Program-made: the position numbers and the translations under genes
Notes under the pieces: generated by a model
Told to the model about the DNA's origin: nothing
Seen by the model: only the letters and a program-made list of their open reading frames with translations
Database searches by the model: none
NCBI RefSeq assembly: GCF_002214605.1
Contig: NZ_CP015193.1
Span: forward strand, 724,978-788,977
Source of the DNA: Thermococcus chitonophagus
Lineage (GTDB): Archaea; Methanobacteriota_B; Thermococci; Thermococcales; Thermococcaceae
Direction of reading: 5' to 3'
Length of the DNA: 64,000 bases
Shown here: positions 31,885 to 40,555 of the stretch, piece by piece
How positions within the stretch are numbered: the stretch's first letter is position 1
Layout: every line of letters starts with the position of its first letter

Positions 31885-32562
31885 ATGGTGAAGGTGAAGT
31901 TCCTGGGGCATGCTGCGTTTTACATTGAGGGAAGCAAGAAGATACTCATCGATCCATTCCTGAACGGCAACCCACAGGCCGCAGCAAAGCCCGAGGACTT
32001 TAGGGATGTTGACCTGATCTTAGTTACGCACGCCCACGGAGACCACCTTGGAGATGCAGGAGAGATAGCAAAGCTCAGCGGAGCGAAAGTAGTGGCAATG
32101 TACGACATAGCGAACTACATCAGCGAGAAGTACAGGGGAGTTGAGACCGTTGGAATGAACTATGGACCAACGGAGGTGGATGGCGTTAAGATAGTTCAGG
32201 TTCCAGCGTGGCACTCAAGCAGCGATGGAAAGTACAGCATAGGAAACGCCTGCGGCTACATAGTTGAGATCGATGGAGTAAAGATCTACCACGCTGGAGA
32301 CACCTTCGTTTTCAAGGACATGGAGCTCTTCGCCGAGCTCTACGGGCCAATTGACGTTGCCTTACTTCCAATAGGCGGACACTTCACGATGGGTCCAAAG
32401 GAGGCCGCTAAGGCTGTAGAGTTGCTCAAGCCCAAGTATGTAGTCCCAATGCACTACAACACCTGGCCACCAATCGCCGCTGACCCGGAGGAGTTCAAGA
32501 AGTTGGTAGGAGAAAAGGCAAAGGTTGTTATACTCAAGCCTGGAGAGGAGTTAGAGCTTTAA
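31885..32562 (+). CDS. UPF0173 metal-dependent hydrolase
   Basis: This 225-residue protein is a metallo-beta-lactamase-fold hydrolase of the UPF0173 type. The metal motif THAHGDH is at about residues 48-54, a further histidine is in PAWHSS near 109-112, and HAGDT and PMHYNTWP complete the site. The substrate is unknown. The ATG at 31885 follows GAGGTGAGAACC; an in-frame GTG at 31876 is unlikely. The 3' end overlaps the convergent DUF167 gene by 12 bases. Confidence 0.92.
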   Translation: MVKVKFLGHAAFYIEGSKKILIDPFLNGNPQAAAKPEDFRDVDLILVTHAHGDHLGDAGEIAKLSGAKVVAMYDIANYISEKYRGVETVGMNYGPTEVDGVKIVQVPAWHSSSDGKYSIGNACGYIVEIDGVKIYHAGDTFVFKDMELFAELYGPIDVALLPIGGHFTMGPKEAAKAVELLKPKYVVPMHYNTWPPIAADPEEFKKLVGEKAKVVILKPGEELEL

Positions 32563-32826
32563 TCTCCTCTTAACTTCTTCTATTCCCAGCTTTACGAGTA
32601 GGTCTTTTTCTCTTGATGTTTCTCCCCTTACTATCTCGACTTCCGCACCAAAGAATTTTGAGAGGAACTTAACCAGCTCCTTGTTGGCCTTCCCTCCCAC
32701 AGGGGGAGCTTTGACGCTCACCTTCAGCCTATTCCTCCACTCATCAATGCCCTCTATCTTGTTTTCCTTTGCATTTGGCCTAACTATGACCTGAAGAATC
32801 GTCCCTTCCCTGGCCTCTCTAAGCAT
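32551..32826 (-). CDS. DUF167 (UPF0235) family protein
   Basis: This 91-residue protein has the DUF167 pattern [40 protein letters not shown] and [16 protein letters not shown] (each shown as a piece). Function is unknown for the family. The ATG at 32826 is preceded by GGTGAGGTCA and overlaps the last eight bases of ftsY, so the two are translated from one message. Confidence 0.92.
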   Translation of the reverse strand: MLREAREGTILQVIVRPNAKENKIEGIDEWRNRLKVSVKAPPVGGKANKELVKFLSKFFGAEVEIVRGETSREKDLLVKLGIEEVKRRLKL

Positions 32827-33787
32827 TGACCTCACCGAATATCCTCTCAAGGAACCAGTTCTTGTCGAACGGCATTAAGTCGTCATATCCCTGGCCAACG
32901 CCGACGAAGATTATCGGCGCATCTATGACGTGGCTTATGCTCAACGCTGCCCCTCCCCTTGCATCCGCATCCAGCTTCGTGAGCACTACGGCATCTATCT
33001 TTACAGCCTCGTTGAACTGTCTCGCCTGCTCGACTATAGCGTTTCCGGCCAGTGCATCTCCAACGAAAACAACTAGGTTTGGCTTTGTGACTCTGGCTAT
33101 CTTCTTCATTTCATCCATGAGGTTCCTGTTGGTCTCGCTCCTTCCAGCGGTGTCGATTAAAACTACGTCAATTCCTCTGGCCTTGGCATGTTGAATTGCA
33201 TCATAGGCCACCGCGGCGGGATCCGCACCGTAGGAGTGCTTTATCACCTTAACTCCAATCCTCTTGGCGTGCTCCTCCAGCTGTTCTATTGCTCCAGCCC
33301 TGAAGGTGTCGCTCGCAGCTATAACCACGCTGAAGCCGTTCTTCTTGAGCCAGTGCGCTATCTTCGCTATTGTGGTCGTTTTTCCTGAGCCATTGAATCC
33401 GACGAACATTATTACGTACGGCTTCTCGGCCTTCTTTATCTCTTCTATTAGATCTATCCTTCTAGATGTTTCGAGGATCTCGGAGACTGCCTCTTTCACT
33501 GCTTCCTCAATAATCTTTTCCTTATCCGTTCCTATCCTAACTTTTCTGCCAACTAACTTTTCTTTTATCTTCTCTCTAAGGGCGTCAACCACTTCTAAGG
33601 CTACATCTGCCTCTAAAAGCTCGAGCTCTAGCTCATCCAATGCTTCATCTATATCTTTCTCCTTTATTTCGACCATCAGTAGCTTATCTAGTAACCCCTT
33701 TTTCTCGGCTTCCTTCTCCTCCTTTTCGACGTTTTCTTCGACTTTCTTCACGAATGATCTTAATTTCTCCTTGAGTTTTCCGAACAT
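32819..33787 (-). CDS. ftsY: Signal recognition particle receptor FtsY
   Basis: This is the SRP receptor GTPase that docks SRP54 at the membrane. The 322-residue protein has an acidic/lysine-rich A region ([17 protein letters not shown]), an N domain and a G domain with [11 protein letters not shown] (about 125-135), [10 protein letters not shown] (about 205) and [10 protein letters not shown] (about 266). The start is the ATG at 33787 with AAGGGGAAGAAC upstream; the long upstream frame to 33937 is not conserved. It makes a functional pair with srp54 elsewhere in the window. Confidence 0.95.
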   Translation of the reverse strand: MFGKLKEKLRSFVKKVEENVEKEEKEAEKKGLLDKLLMVEIKEKDIDEALDELELELLEADVALEVVDALREKIKEKLVGRKVRIGTDKEKIIEEAVKEAVSEILETSRRIDLIEEIKKAEKPYVIMFVGFNGSGKTTTIAKIAHWLKKNGFSVVIAASDTFRAGAIEQLEEHAKRIGVKVIKHSYGADPAAVAYDAIQHAKARGIDVVLIDTAGRSETNRNLMDEMKKIARVTKPNLVVFVGDALAGNAIVEQARQFNEAVKIDAVVLTKLDADARGGAALSISHVIDAPIIFVGVGQGYDDLMPFDKNWFLERIFGEVNA

Positions 33788-34008
33788 GTTCTTCCCCTTC
33801 TGAGAGTTTCCCACATGTATATAAGGATTTAAGTTCAAGAAAATGCGTTCAAATGTCGCTGGAACATCTAAGTAATCTTGACTAATTTTGGCCAAATAGT
33901 TCGAACCTCTTGGCAGAATAAAACAAAAAATTGCCAAAATTCCATGAATTCTGGCTTATTGGAAACCTGGTAACTTTATTTTCTAAACATTCGGTTCACT
34001 CACGAAAG

Positions 34009-34035
34009 ATTTAAATGGTTTACAAATGTAAAACC
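34009..34035 (+). promoter_or_regulatory. TATA box and perfect palindrome upstream of the kor operon
   Basis: GATTTAAATGG contains a TATA-like ATTTAAAT at 34009-34016. The perfect 14-bp palindrome TTTACAAATGTAAA is at 34019-34032, extended by imperfect GGTTT.../...AAACC flanks. It lies between the TATA box and the likely transcription start, the usual place for an archaeal repressor site. GGTGGTCGAT is the ribosome binding site before the ATG at 34061. Confidence 0.55.
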
Positions 34036-34060
34036 TGTTAGGGGATTGCAGGTGGTCGAT

Positions 34061-34330
34061 ATGGCGAACGTCGAAGGTTCGACCCAGGTTACTAAGGAGG
34101 AGTATCTTGTCATAGGGAAGGCAAAGAACGTTGAGATAAGTGTCGACACTTTTCTCTGCAAGGGCTGCGGAATATGCGTTGAGATGTGTCCCAGAAAGGT
34201 TTTCGAGTGGAGCAAGGAGCTCAGCGAGAAGGGAGTACATTATCCAATTCCAGTCCATGCCGAGAAGTGCGTAAGGTGTAAGCTTTGTGAGTTATTATGC
34301 CCAGACTTTGCGATAGCGGTAAGGTGGTAG
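34061..34330 (+). CDS. korD: 2-oxoacid:ferredoxin oxidoreductase, delta subunit (ferredoxin-like)
   Basis: This 89-residue protein is the 2x[4Fe-4S] ferredoxin-type subunit of a 2-oxoacid:ferredoxin oxidoreductase. Two clusters are clear: CKGCGICVEMCP (about 33-44) and CVRCKLCELLCP (about 70-81), each with CxxCxxCxxxC spacing. It passes electrons from the TPP-containing beta subunit to ferredoxin. The ATG at 34061 is chosen over a TTG at 34046. It is the only delta subunit for two oxidoreductase sets in the operon. Confidence 0.92.
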   Translation: MANVEGSTQVTKEEYLVIGKAKNVEISVDTFLCKGCGICVEMCPRKVFEWSKELSEKGVHYPIPVHAEKCVRCKLCELLCPDFAIAVRW

Positions 34331-34332
34331 AG

Positions 34333-35523
34333 ATGATAATTAGGGGCGACGAGCCCGAGCAAAAGAAATTGTTGAGGAAGCTCTACAAGCCTGGCAACTA
34401 CTTCATGATGGGAGATGAGGCCGTAGCTTACGGTGCAATCTTTGCCGGCTGCAGGTTCTACGCTGGCTATCCAATAACCCCCTCGAGCGAGATAGCCGAA
34501 ACGATGGCTAGAGAGCTCCCCAAGGTTGGGGGCTACTACCTCCAGATGGAGGATGAAATAGCGAGCATTGCCGCGATGATTGGTGCTTCTTGGACGGGCT
34601 TTAAGGTCATGACAGCTACTTCAGGCCCGGGATTCAGCTTGATGCAGGAAAACCTGGGCTACGCCGTGATGACTGAAACTCCCCTCATTTTGGTTGATGT
34701 TCAGAGGAGTGGGCCATCTACGGGTCAAGCAACGAAGGGTGCCCAGGGAGACTTCTTCCAGGCAAGATGGGGCACCCACGGAGATCATCCAATCGTTGCC
34801 GTCTCACCAATAAGCGTTGAAGATGCATTCTGGGAGACGATAAGGGCATTCAACATTGCCGAGAGGCTTAGGACTCCAGTAGTAGTTCTATTTGACGGAA
34901 TATTGGGTCATACAAGAGAGCAGATAAGGATTCCTGATCCAGATGAGGTGGAAATAGCTTACAGGAAGTTGCCTCAGAACGAGGAGGAGGCAAAGCTTCC
35001 CTTTGGAGATCCCCACGGCGATGGAGTACCGCCGATGCCCCTCTTCGGCCACGGCTACTTCACCCACGTTACAGGCTCTACCCACAAGGAGAACGGCCTC
35101 AGGGACGTCTACACTCCGGAGGTTCACGACAGGCTCGTGAGGAGGATTCACAGGAAGATAGAGAAGAACAGAGAAGTTTACGAGAAGTATGAGGAGTACT
35201 ACACCGATGATGCAGAGATATTGGTGGTGAGCTGGGGAGTTTCAGCTAGACCCTCTCTAGGAGCAGTTTTGAAGGCCAGGGAAGAGGGTATAAAGGTTGG
35301 CCTGTTCGTGCCTAAGACAGTCCATCCATTCCCTGGGGAGAAGATGAGGGAGCTTGGGAAGAGAGTGAGGGCAATCCTCGTCCCTGAGATGAACCTTGGC
35401 CAGATGATCCTTGAGGTTCAGAGGTTCGTTAACGATGACGTAATCCTAAGGGGAGTTAACAAGATCGGAGGGGTCCCACTAACTGTTGAGGAAATTTTGA
35501 GGGAGATAAGGGGTGTTGCTTGA
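34333..35523 (+). CDS. korA: 2-oxoacid:ferredoxin oxidoreductase, alpha subunit (set 1)
   Basis: This 396-residue alpha subunit resembles the 2-oxoglutarate:ferredoxin oxidoreductase KorA. It has the pyrimidine-binding region YAGYPITPSSEIAETMA near residues 46-62, QMEDEIASIAAMIGASWTG and TATSGPGFSLMQENLGYA, and a C-terminal transketolase-like region ending in VPEMNLGQMILEVQRF. The ATG at 34333 follows GGTGGTAGAG. The arrangement of delta, alpha, beta, gamma, then a second alpha, beta, gamma corresponds to the known P. furiosus KGOR-plus-paralogue cluster. Oxoglutarate specificity is inferred from that. Confidence 0.9.
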   Translation: MIIRGDEPEQKKLLRKLYKPGNYFMMGDEAVAYGAIFAGCRFYAGYPITPSSEIAETMARELPKVGGYYLQMEDEIASIAAMIGASWTGFKVMTATSGPGFSLMQENLGYAVMTETPLILVDVQRSGPSTGQATKGAQGDFFQARWGTHGDHPIVAVSPISVEDAFWETIRAFNIAERLRTPVVVLFDGILGHTREQIRIPDPDEVEIAYRKLPQNEEEAKLPFGDPHGDGVPPMPLFGHGYFTHVTGSTHKENGLRDVYTPEVHDRLVRRIHRKIEKNREVYEKYEEYYTDDAEILVVSWGVSARPSLGAVLKAREEGIKVGLFVPKTVHPFPGEKMRELGKRVRAILVPEMNLGQMILEVQRFVNDDVILRGVNKIGGVPLTVEEILREIRGVA

Positions 35524-36371
35524 TGGTTAAGATTTATTCTAAGTACCCAATGGTCAAGTATTTAAGGCAGGAAGCCCTACCAACTGCCCTATGTCCTGGG
35601 TGTGGTGGAGGTACAGTTCTAAACGCCTTTGCAAATGCCATTGATCAGCTCAAGATAGATCCCAAGGATTTAGTAGTAGTGAGCGGTATAGGCTGTTCGG
35701 CTTGGATAGCTTCGCCCTACTTCCTAGCTGATACCCTCCACACAACTCATGGGAGGGCAATAGCCTTCGCTACTGGCGTCAAGGTTGGATTGCCGGATAA
35801 GTACGTGGTAGTGATAAGCGGTGACGGTGATCTGGCGAGCATAGGTGGAAACCACTTAATCCACGCAGCGAGGAGGAACATTGATATAACCGTAATCTTG
35901 GTCAACAACTTCATCTACGGAATGACCGGCGGTCAAGTGGCCCCTACAACGCCTTTTGGGGCTATAACAACCACAACACCATACAGGAACGTTGAGCATC
36001 CGCTGAAGATAGCTGAAACTGTCGCCGCTGCAGGAGCAAGCTACGTTGCTAGGTGGACTACCGCTCACGTCTACCAGCTCATAGAGAGCATAAAGAAGGC
36101 CCTAACGACTAAGGGCTTCTCTCTGGTTGAGGTAATCTCTCAGTGTCCAGTTCAGTTCGGAAGGAGGAACAGGATGAAGGAGCCTGCTGAGATGCTTCGC
36201 TGGTTCTTGAAGAATTCAGTTCCGATAAGCAAGGCAAAGAAGATGAGCGAGGAGGAGCTTGAGGGCAAGTTTGTAATCGGCGAATTCGTCCACAGAAAGA
36301 GGCCTGAGTTTACGGAGGAGCTCAACAAGCTGATCGATGAAGTTCAGGCTAAGTACGTGAGAGGTGATTGA
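35523..36371 (+). CDS. korB: 2-oxoacid:ferredoxin oxidoreductase, beta subunit (set 1)
   Basis: This 282-residue subunit binds thiamine diphosphate. The TPP motif GDGDLASIGGNHLIHAARRN begins near residue 98, and the IDITVILVNNFIYGMTGGQ segment follows. Two cysteine-bearing motifs are CPGCGGG near the N-terminus (about 21-27) and SGIGCS near 56. The ATG at 35523 overlaps the TGA of the alpha gene (TGATG). It belongs with korA and korC of set 1. Confidence 0.92.
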   Translation: MVKIYSKYPMVKYLRQEALPTALCPGCGGGTVLNAFANAIDQLKIDPKDLVVVSGIGCSAWIASPYFLADTLHTTHGRAIAFATGVKVGLPDKYVVVISGDGDLASIGGNHLIHAARRNIDITVILVNNFIYGMTGGQVAPTTPFGAITTTTPYRNVEHPLKIAETVAAAGASYVARWTTAHVYQLIESIKKALTTKGFSLVEVISQCPVQFGRRNRMKEPAEMLRWFLKNSVPISKAKKMSEEELEGKFVIGEFVHRKRPEFTEELNKLIDEVQAKYVRGD

Positions 36372-36372
36372 A

Positions 36373-36885
36373 ATGCAGATTAGATTCGCGGGAATTGGGG
36401 GCCAAGGTGTCGTGCTTGCAGGCGTAATCTTAGGAGAGGCAGCCGCTATTGAAGGGTTGAAGGTTCTCCAAACCCAGGATTATAGTTCGGCATCAAGGGG
36501 AGGTCACTCCATAGCGGACGTGATAATATCTGAGGGCGAGATTTACGACTTAATGGTTACGAATGCTGATGTTCTCGTTGCTCTTCACCAGCTCGGCTAT
36601 GAAACCGCAAAGTCAAAGCTGAAGCCAGATGGGCTGCTTATTATTGATACTGACCTAGTTAGACCAGACAGGGACTACATCGGGGCCCCATTCACGAGAA
36701 TAGCTGAGGAAACTACTGGATTGGCCTTGACGGTAAATATGGTTGCCCTGGGCTATCTAATTGCCAAGACTGAAGTTGTAAAACCGGAGAGCGTTGAAAA
36801 GGCCATTAAGAGGAGGGTTCCTAGAGGAACGGAGGATATAAACATTAGGGCCTTTAGGAAGGGCCTGGAGGTTGGTTCTAAATGA
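36373..36885 (+). CDS. korC: 2-oxoacid:ferredoxin oxidoreductase, gamma subunit (set 1)
   Basis: This 170-residue gamma subunit has the family start RFAGIGGQGVVLAGVILGEAA, YSSASRGGHSIADVIISE and a Rossmann-like ending with ALTVNMVALGYLI. The ATG at 36373 follows GAGGTGATTGAA, one base after the beta stop; a GTG at 36364 is less likely. Its stop overlaps the next alpha gene's start by four bases. Confidence 0.92.
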   Translation: MQIRFAGIGGQGVVLAGVILGEAAAIEGLKVLQTQDYSSASRGGHSIADVIISEGEIYDLMVTNADVLVALHQLGYETAKSKLKPDGLLIIDTDLVRPDRDYIGAPFTRIAEETTGLALTVNMVALGYLIAKTEVVKPESVEKAIKRRVPRGTEDINIRAFRKGLEVGSK

Positions 36886-38039
36886 AGTATCCATTTCCAG
36901 TGGGTAGGGCTGACTTTATCCAAGGAGATGAGGCTATAGCTAGAGCAGCGATTCTTGCCGGTTGCAGATTCTATGCAGGCTATCCAATAACACCGGCAAG
37001 CGAGATATTCGAAGCAATGGCTCTTTACATGCCCCTCATTGATGGTGTGGTAATTCAGATGGAAGATGAGATAGCGAGTATAGCTGCGGTAATAGGAGCT
37101 TCCTGGGCTGGAGCGAAGGCCATGACTGCTACTTCAGGCCCAGGATTCAGTTTAATGCAGGAGAACATAGGTTACGCTGTAATGACGGAAACCCCGATAG
37201 TGGTTGTCGATGTCCAGAGAGGTGGACCATCAACGGGCCAACCAACTCTGCCAGCCCAGGGAGATATAATGCAGTCCATCTGGGGAACTCACGGTGATCA
37301 CTCCCTCATAGTCCTAAGCCCCTCCACCGTTCAAGAGGCATTTGATTTCACAATTAGAGCCTTTAATTTGGCAGAGAAGTACAGGACGCCGGTTATTCTA
37401 CTCACGGATGCCGAAGTCGGCCACATGAGGGAGAGAGTCTACATCCCAAACCCCGAGGAGATAGAAATCGTGAACAGGAAGTTGCCTCAGAACGAGGAAG
37501 AAGCTAAGCTCCCCTTTGGAGATCCCCACGGCGACCTAGTTCCCCCAATGCCGATATTCGGAAAAGGCTTCAAGACGTACGTTACCGGCCTAACTCATGA
37601 CGAAAGGGGCAGGCCAAGGACAGTAGAAAGAGAAGTTCACGAGAGATTAATTAAGAGAATTGTCGAGAAGATCGAGAGGAACAAGAAGGATATCTTCGAC
37701 TACCAAGCCTATGAGCTTGAAGACGCTGAAATTGCAATTGTTTCCACCGGTATAGTTGCTAGATCAGCTTTAAGGGCTGTTAGAATGCTCAGGGAGAACG
37801 GAATCAAGGCGGGACTACTAAAGATAAACACGATATGGCCCTTCGACTTCGAGTTGATAGAGAGCGTTGCTGAAAAAGTTAATGCAATCTACGTCCCGGA
37901 GATGAACCTCGGCCAGCTCTACCACCTAGTCAAGGAAGGAGCTAATGGAAAGGCCCCTGTCAAGCTGATAAGCAAGATAGGTGGAGAGGTTCACACTCCA
38001 ATGGAGATCATCGAGTTCATAAGGAGGGATTTGAAGTGA
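36882..38039 (+). CDS. 2-oxoacid:ferredoxin oxidoreductase, alpha subunit (set 2)
   Basis: This 385-residue alpha subunit is a clear paralogue of korA at 34333 (YAGYPITPASEIFEAMA, QMEDEIASIAAVIGASWAG, TATSGPGFSLMQENIGYA). It differs at substrate-facing loops, for example PTLPAQGDIMQSIWGTHGDHS, so a different 2-oxoacid is likely; the P. furiosus counterpart was also left without a known substrate. It is translationally coupled to korC and to the following beta gene (GTGA overlap). Confidence 0.88.
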   Translation: MKYPFPVGRADFIQGDEAIARAAILAGCRFYAGYPITPASEIFEAMALYMPLIDGVVIQMEDEIASIAAVIGASWAGAKAMTATSGPGFSLMQENIGYAVMTETPIVVVDVQRGGPSTGQPTLPAQGDIMQSIWGTHGDHSLIVLSPSTVQEAFDFTIRAFNLAEKYRTPVILLTDAEVGHMRERVYIPNPEEIEIVNRKLPQNEEEAKLPFGDPHGDLVPPMPIFGKGFKTYVTGLTHDERGRPRTVEREVHERLIKRIVEKIERNKKDIFDYQAYELEDAEIAIVSTGIVARSALRAVRMLRENGIKAGLLKINTIWPFDFELIESVAEKVNAIYVPEMNLGQLYHLVKEGANGKAPVKLISKIGGEVHTPMEIIEFIRRDLK

Positions 38040-38881
38040 GGCTCGTTTCTGCTTACGAGATAAGGGATAAGTATCTGAGGAAGGACATGCTTCCCACTAT
38101 CTTCTGTCCGGGATGTGGAATAGGTAGCGTTCTCCAGTTCACGCTCAGGGCCATTGACGAGCTCGGCCTTGACCCCGATAAGATAGTATGGGTGAGTGGG
38201 ATAGGTTGTAGCTCTAGAGTTCCAGGCTTTGTTAACTTTGATGGCCTCCACACAACCCACGGAAGAGCCTTAGCCTTTGCAACTGGAATAAAGCTCGCTA
38301 ATCCTGAGCTGAAGATAATAGCCTTCATGGGAGATGGTGATGCCGCGGCAATAGGTGGAAACCACTTTATCCACGCGATAAGGAGAAATCTTGACGTTAC
38401 AGTTATTCTGATCAACAACTTCACGTACGGAATGACCGGTGGTCAGGTTGCACCAACAACCCCCAAGGGTTTGAGGGGAACCACCGCACCGTACGGCCAG
38501 TTTGAGAACCCCTTCGATATAGCCCAGCTTGCTGTTGCTGCCGGGGCCAACTACGTTGCGAGGTGGACTGTATTCAACTACATCCAGGGGATAAACAGCA
38601 TAAAGAAGGCCCTAAGCAAGGAGGGCTTCACCCTCGTAGAGTTCCTTAGTCCGTGCCCGATAAGTTTTGGAAGGAGGAACAGGATGAAGACGGCCCCAGA
38701 GCTCATAAGATGGTACCAGCAGATAACGGTTCCCTTAGCGAAGGCCAAGAAGATGCCTCCGGAGGAGCTTGAGGGGAAGATAGTCATAGGGGAATTCGTT
38801 GACAGGGACAGGCCTGGCCTCGTTAGGGAGTACATGGAGTACATAAAGAGGGCCAAGAAGATCATGGGGTGGGAAGAATGA
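38036..38881 (+). CDS. 2-oxoacid:ferredoxin oxidoreductase, beta subunit (set 2)
   Basis: The 281-residue TPP-binding subunit has CPGCGIG near 23, SGIGCSSR near 58, and GDGDAAAIGGNHFIHAIRRN with NNFTYGMTGGQVAPTTPKG following. It starts with GTG at 38036 overlapping the preceding stop. It pairs with the set 2 alpha and gamma subunits. No second delta subunit gene is present, so this set probably uses the delta subunit encoded at the operon's start or another ferredoxin. Confidence 0.9.
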   Translation: MRLVSAYEIRDKYLRKDMLPTIFCPGCGIGSVLQFTLRAIDELGLDPDKIVWVSGIGCSSRVPGFVNFDGLHTTHGRALAFATGIKLANPELKIIAFMGDGDAAAIGGNHFIHAIRRNLDVTVILINNFTYGMTGGQVAPTTPKGLRGTTAPYGQFENPFDIAQLAVAAGANYVARWTVFNYIQGINSIKKALSKEGFTLVEFLSPCPISFGRRNRMKTAPELIRWYQQITVPLAKAKKMPPEELEGKIVIGEFVDRDRPGLVREYMEYIKRAKKIMGWEE

Positions 38882-39423
38882 GGAAGGAAATCCTAATTGG
38901 TGGCTTTGGAGGGCAGGGTGTCATCTTGGCCAGCGTAATCCTAGGGAGGGCCGCCGCGGTCTACGAAGGTCTGCATGCAGTTCAAACTCAAGTTTACGGA
39001 CCTGAGTCAAGGGGTGGGGCTAGTAGAGCTGAGGTCGTGATAAGTGATGAACCCATAGATTATCCCAAGGCGATAAAGCCGGATTACGCGATCCTTTTGA
39101 GCCAGCAGGCTTACGATAAGTACCTTCCTTTGGTTAGGGAAGGTGGGCTGGTGATTATTGAGGAGGACTTAATCCCCCACAGGAACGAAGAGCTTGAGAA
39201 AGGGAAGGAGATTCATGCTTATCCTCTAACGAAGATAGCCGAGGAAACCACTGGCCTAAGCTTGACGATGAACATATTAACTCTTGGCCTGTTCGTTGGC
39301 CTTACGGGTATAGTTAAAAGGGAAAGCATAGAGAAGGCGGTTCTAGATGCCGTTCCCAAGGGAACGGAGCAGATAAACCTTAAGGCCCTCCATAAGGGCT
39401 TTGAACTTGCCGAAAAGTCCTGA
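38878..39423 (+). CDS. 2-oxoacid:ferredoxin oxidoreductase, gamma subunit (set 2)
   Basis: This 181-residue gamma subunit has the pattern LIGGFGGQGVILASVILGRAA, YGPESRGGASRAEVVIS and LTMNILTLGLFVG. The ATG at 38878 follows GGGTGGGAAGA and overlaps the beta stop. The sequence after the stop is short and T-rich (GGTATTTTTATCC), a possible transcription end before the next promoter at 39451. Confidence 0.9.
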   Translation: MRKEILIGGFGGQGVILASVILGRAAAVYEGLHAVQTQVYGPESRGGASRAEVVISDEPIDYPKAIKPDYAILLSQQAYDKYLPLVREGGLVIIEEDLIPHRNEELEKGKEIHAYPLTKIAEETTGLSLTMNILTLGLFVGLTGIVKRESIEKAVLDAVPKGTEQINLKALHKGFELAEKS

Positions 39424-39450
39424 TACTTCTCTGGTATTTTTATCCAAAAC

Positions 39451-39490
39451 CTTTTAAAACTATTCTCAAACAGATTGGACGAATAGTCCA
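39451..39490 (+). promoter_or_regulatory. Promoter with inverted repeat before the binding lipoprotein
   Basis: CTTTTAAAAC (39451-39460) is TATA-like. TGGAC-gaata-GTCCA (39476-39490) is a perfect 5-bp inverted repeat at the expected transcription start, then GGAGGGT precedes the ATG at 39505. It may be an operator or a 5' hairpin. Confidence 0.4.
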
Positions 39491-39504
39491 GTGGAGGGTC
39501 TAGA

Positions 39505-40554
39505 ATGAAAAGGATGTCAATCGTACTGTTCTTGGCTTTAATAGTGTTCATGAGCGGATGTATAGGGACGCAGACCACAACGGTAACAACGACAACGACT
39601 GCTCCACCCAAGACAGTAACCGTCACTGAAACCCAGGGTAAAACAACTACAACTACTGTTACCATCACCCAGACTGTAACCACTACAATGGCCCCGACTC
39701 ACTACCCCCTGACGATCATTGATTCCGCGGGGAGGAAGGTTACAATAAAGAAGGAGCCTCAGAGGATAGTTTCCCTGGCACCGTCAATTACCGAGACCCT
39801 ATACTTCATAGGTGCTCTCGACAAGGTCGTTGGAGTTACGAAGTTTGATGACTTTCCACCGGGAGTTCAGAAGGGAAGAACGATAATTGGAGGTTTCTCT
39901 GATCCTAACCTTGAAGTTATAGCGTCCCTGAAGCCAGACCTTATAATCGGAACTAGTATGCATCTAAAATACTTGGACAAGCTTCAGCAGATAGCTCCAG
40001 TTATCATAGTTGATCCTAAGAATATAACCCAGATCTATGACTGGATAATAAAGCTTGGCAAAGTAGTTAACAGGGAAAAGGAGGCCGAGGGTGTCGTTAA
40101 TTACATGCGGGCAATAGTGGAGAGCGTTCAGGCGAAAGTGGCTAATTCTACCAAGCCAAAGGTCTTCTTCTTGCTCAGCTATTGGAACGGTTACTGGACT
40201 GGCGGGAAGGGGACATTCATAGACAGCCTAATAGAGCTTGCCGGAGGAGAGAACATCTTCCACGACATTGAAGGCTGGAAAGCCGTTAGTGCCGAGGATA
40301 TAGTTGCCAGAAATCCTGATGTTATAATCATCTCCTACCACGCCGGTGTCAAGCCCGGTGACCTCTGCAACACCCCTCTGGCGAAGACAAACGCCTTCAA
40401 GAACGGCAGGGTCTACGTGATAAGTGATGACAATTTAATTTCCAGGCCTGGCCCCAGGATAGTCCTCGGCCTCGAGGAGATAGCCTATTTCATCCACCCT
40501 GAGGCCTTCAACTACGCCTACCAGCCAAAGGCCTGTGCGGTCTCTTCTTCCTGA
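39505..40554 (+). CDS. BtuF/FecB-type substrate-binding lipoprotein
   Basis: This 349-residue protein is a periplasmic-type (surface) binding protein of the cobalamin/iron-siderophore class. It has a lipoprotein signal with the cleavage site at C19 (FMSGC), a Thr-rich linker (about 22-65), then two Rossmann lobes: RIVSLAPSITETLYFIGALDKVVGVTKF and DLIIGTS, with a connecting helix, and WKAVSAEDIVARNPDVIIISYH in the second lobe. The ligand (corrinoid, heme or Fe-siderophore) is not evident. No ABC ATPase or permease is adjacent. Confidence 0.88.
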   Translation: MKRMSIVLFLALIVFMSGCIGTQTTTVTTTTTAPPKTVTVTETQGKTTTTTVTITQTVTTTMAPTHYPLTIIDSAGRKVTIKKEPQRIVSLAPSITETLYFIGALDKVVGVTKFDDFPPGVQKGRTIIGGFSDPNLEVIASLKPDLIIGTSMHLKYLDKLQQIAPVIIVDPKNITQIYDWIIKLGKVVNREKEAEGVVNYMRAIVESVQAKVANSTKPKVFFLLSYWNGYWTGGKGTFIDSLIELAGGENIFHDIEGWKAVSAEDIVARNPDVIIISYHAGVKPGDLCNTPLAKTNAFKNGRVYVISDDNLISRPGPRIVLGLEEIAYFIHPEAFNYAYQPKACAVSSS

Positions 40555-40555
40555 T

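Noticed and set aside
33264-33803. A 179-codon Ser-rich plus-strand frame opposite ftsY
   Set aside because: It is the complement of a Lys/Glu-rich coding strand; the Ser/Phe-rich composition is a shadow pattern.
33788-33937. N-terminal extension of FtsY
   Set aside because: Not conserved, and the charged start MFGKLKEKL at 33787 is the family start.
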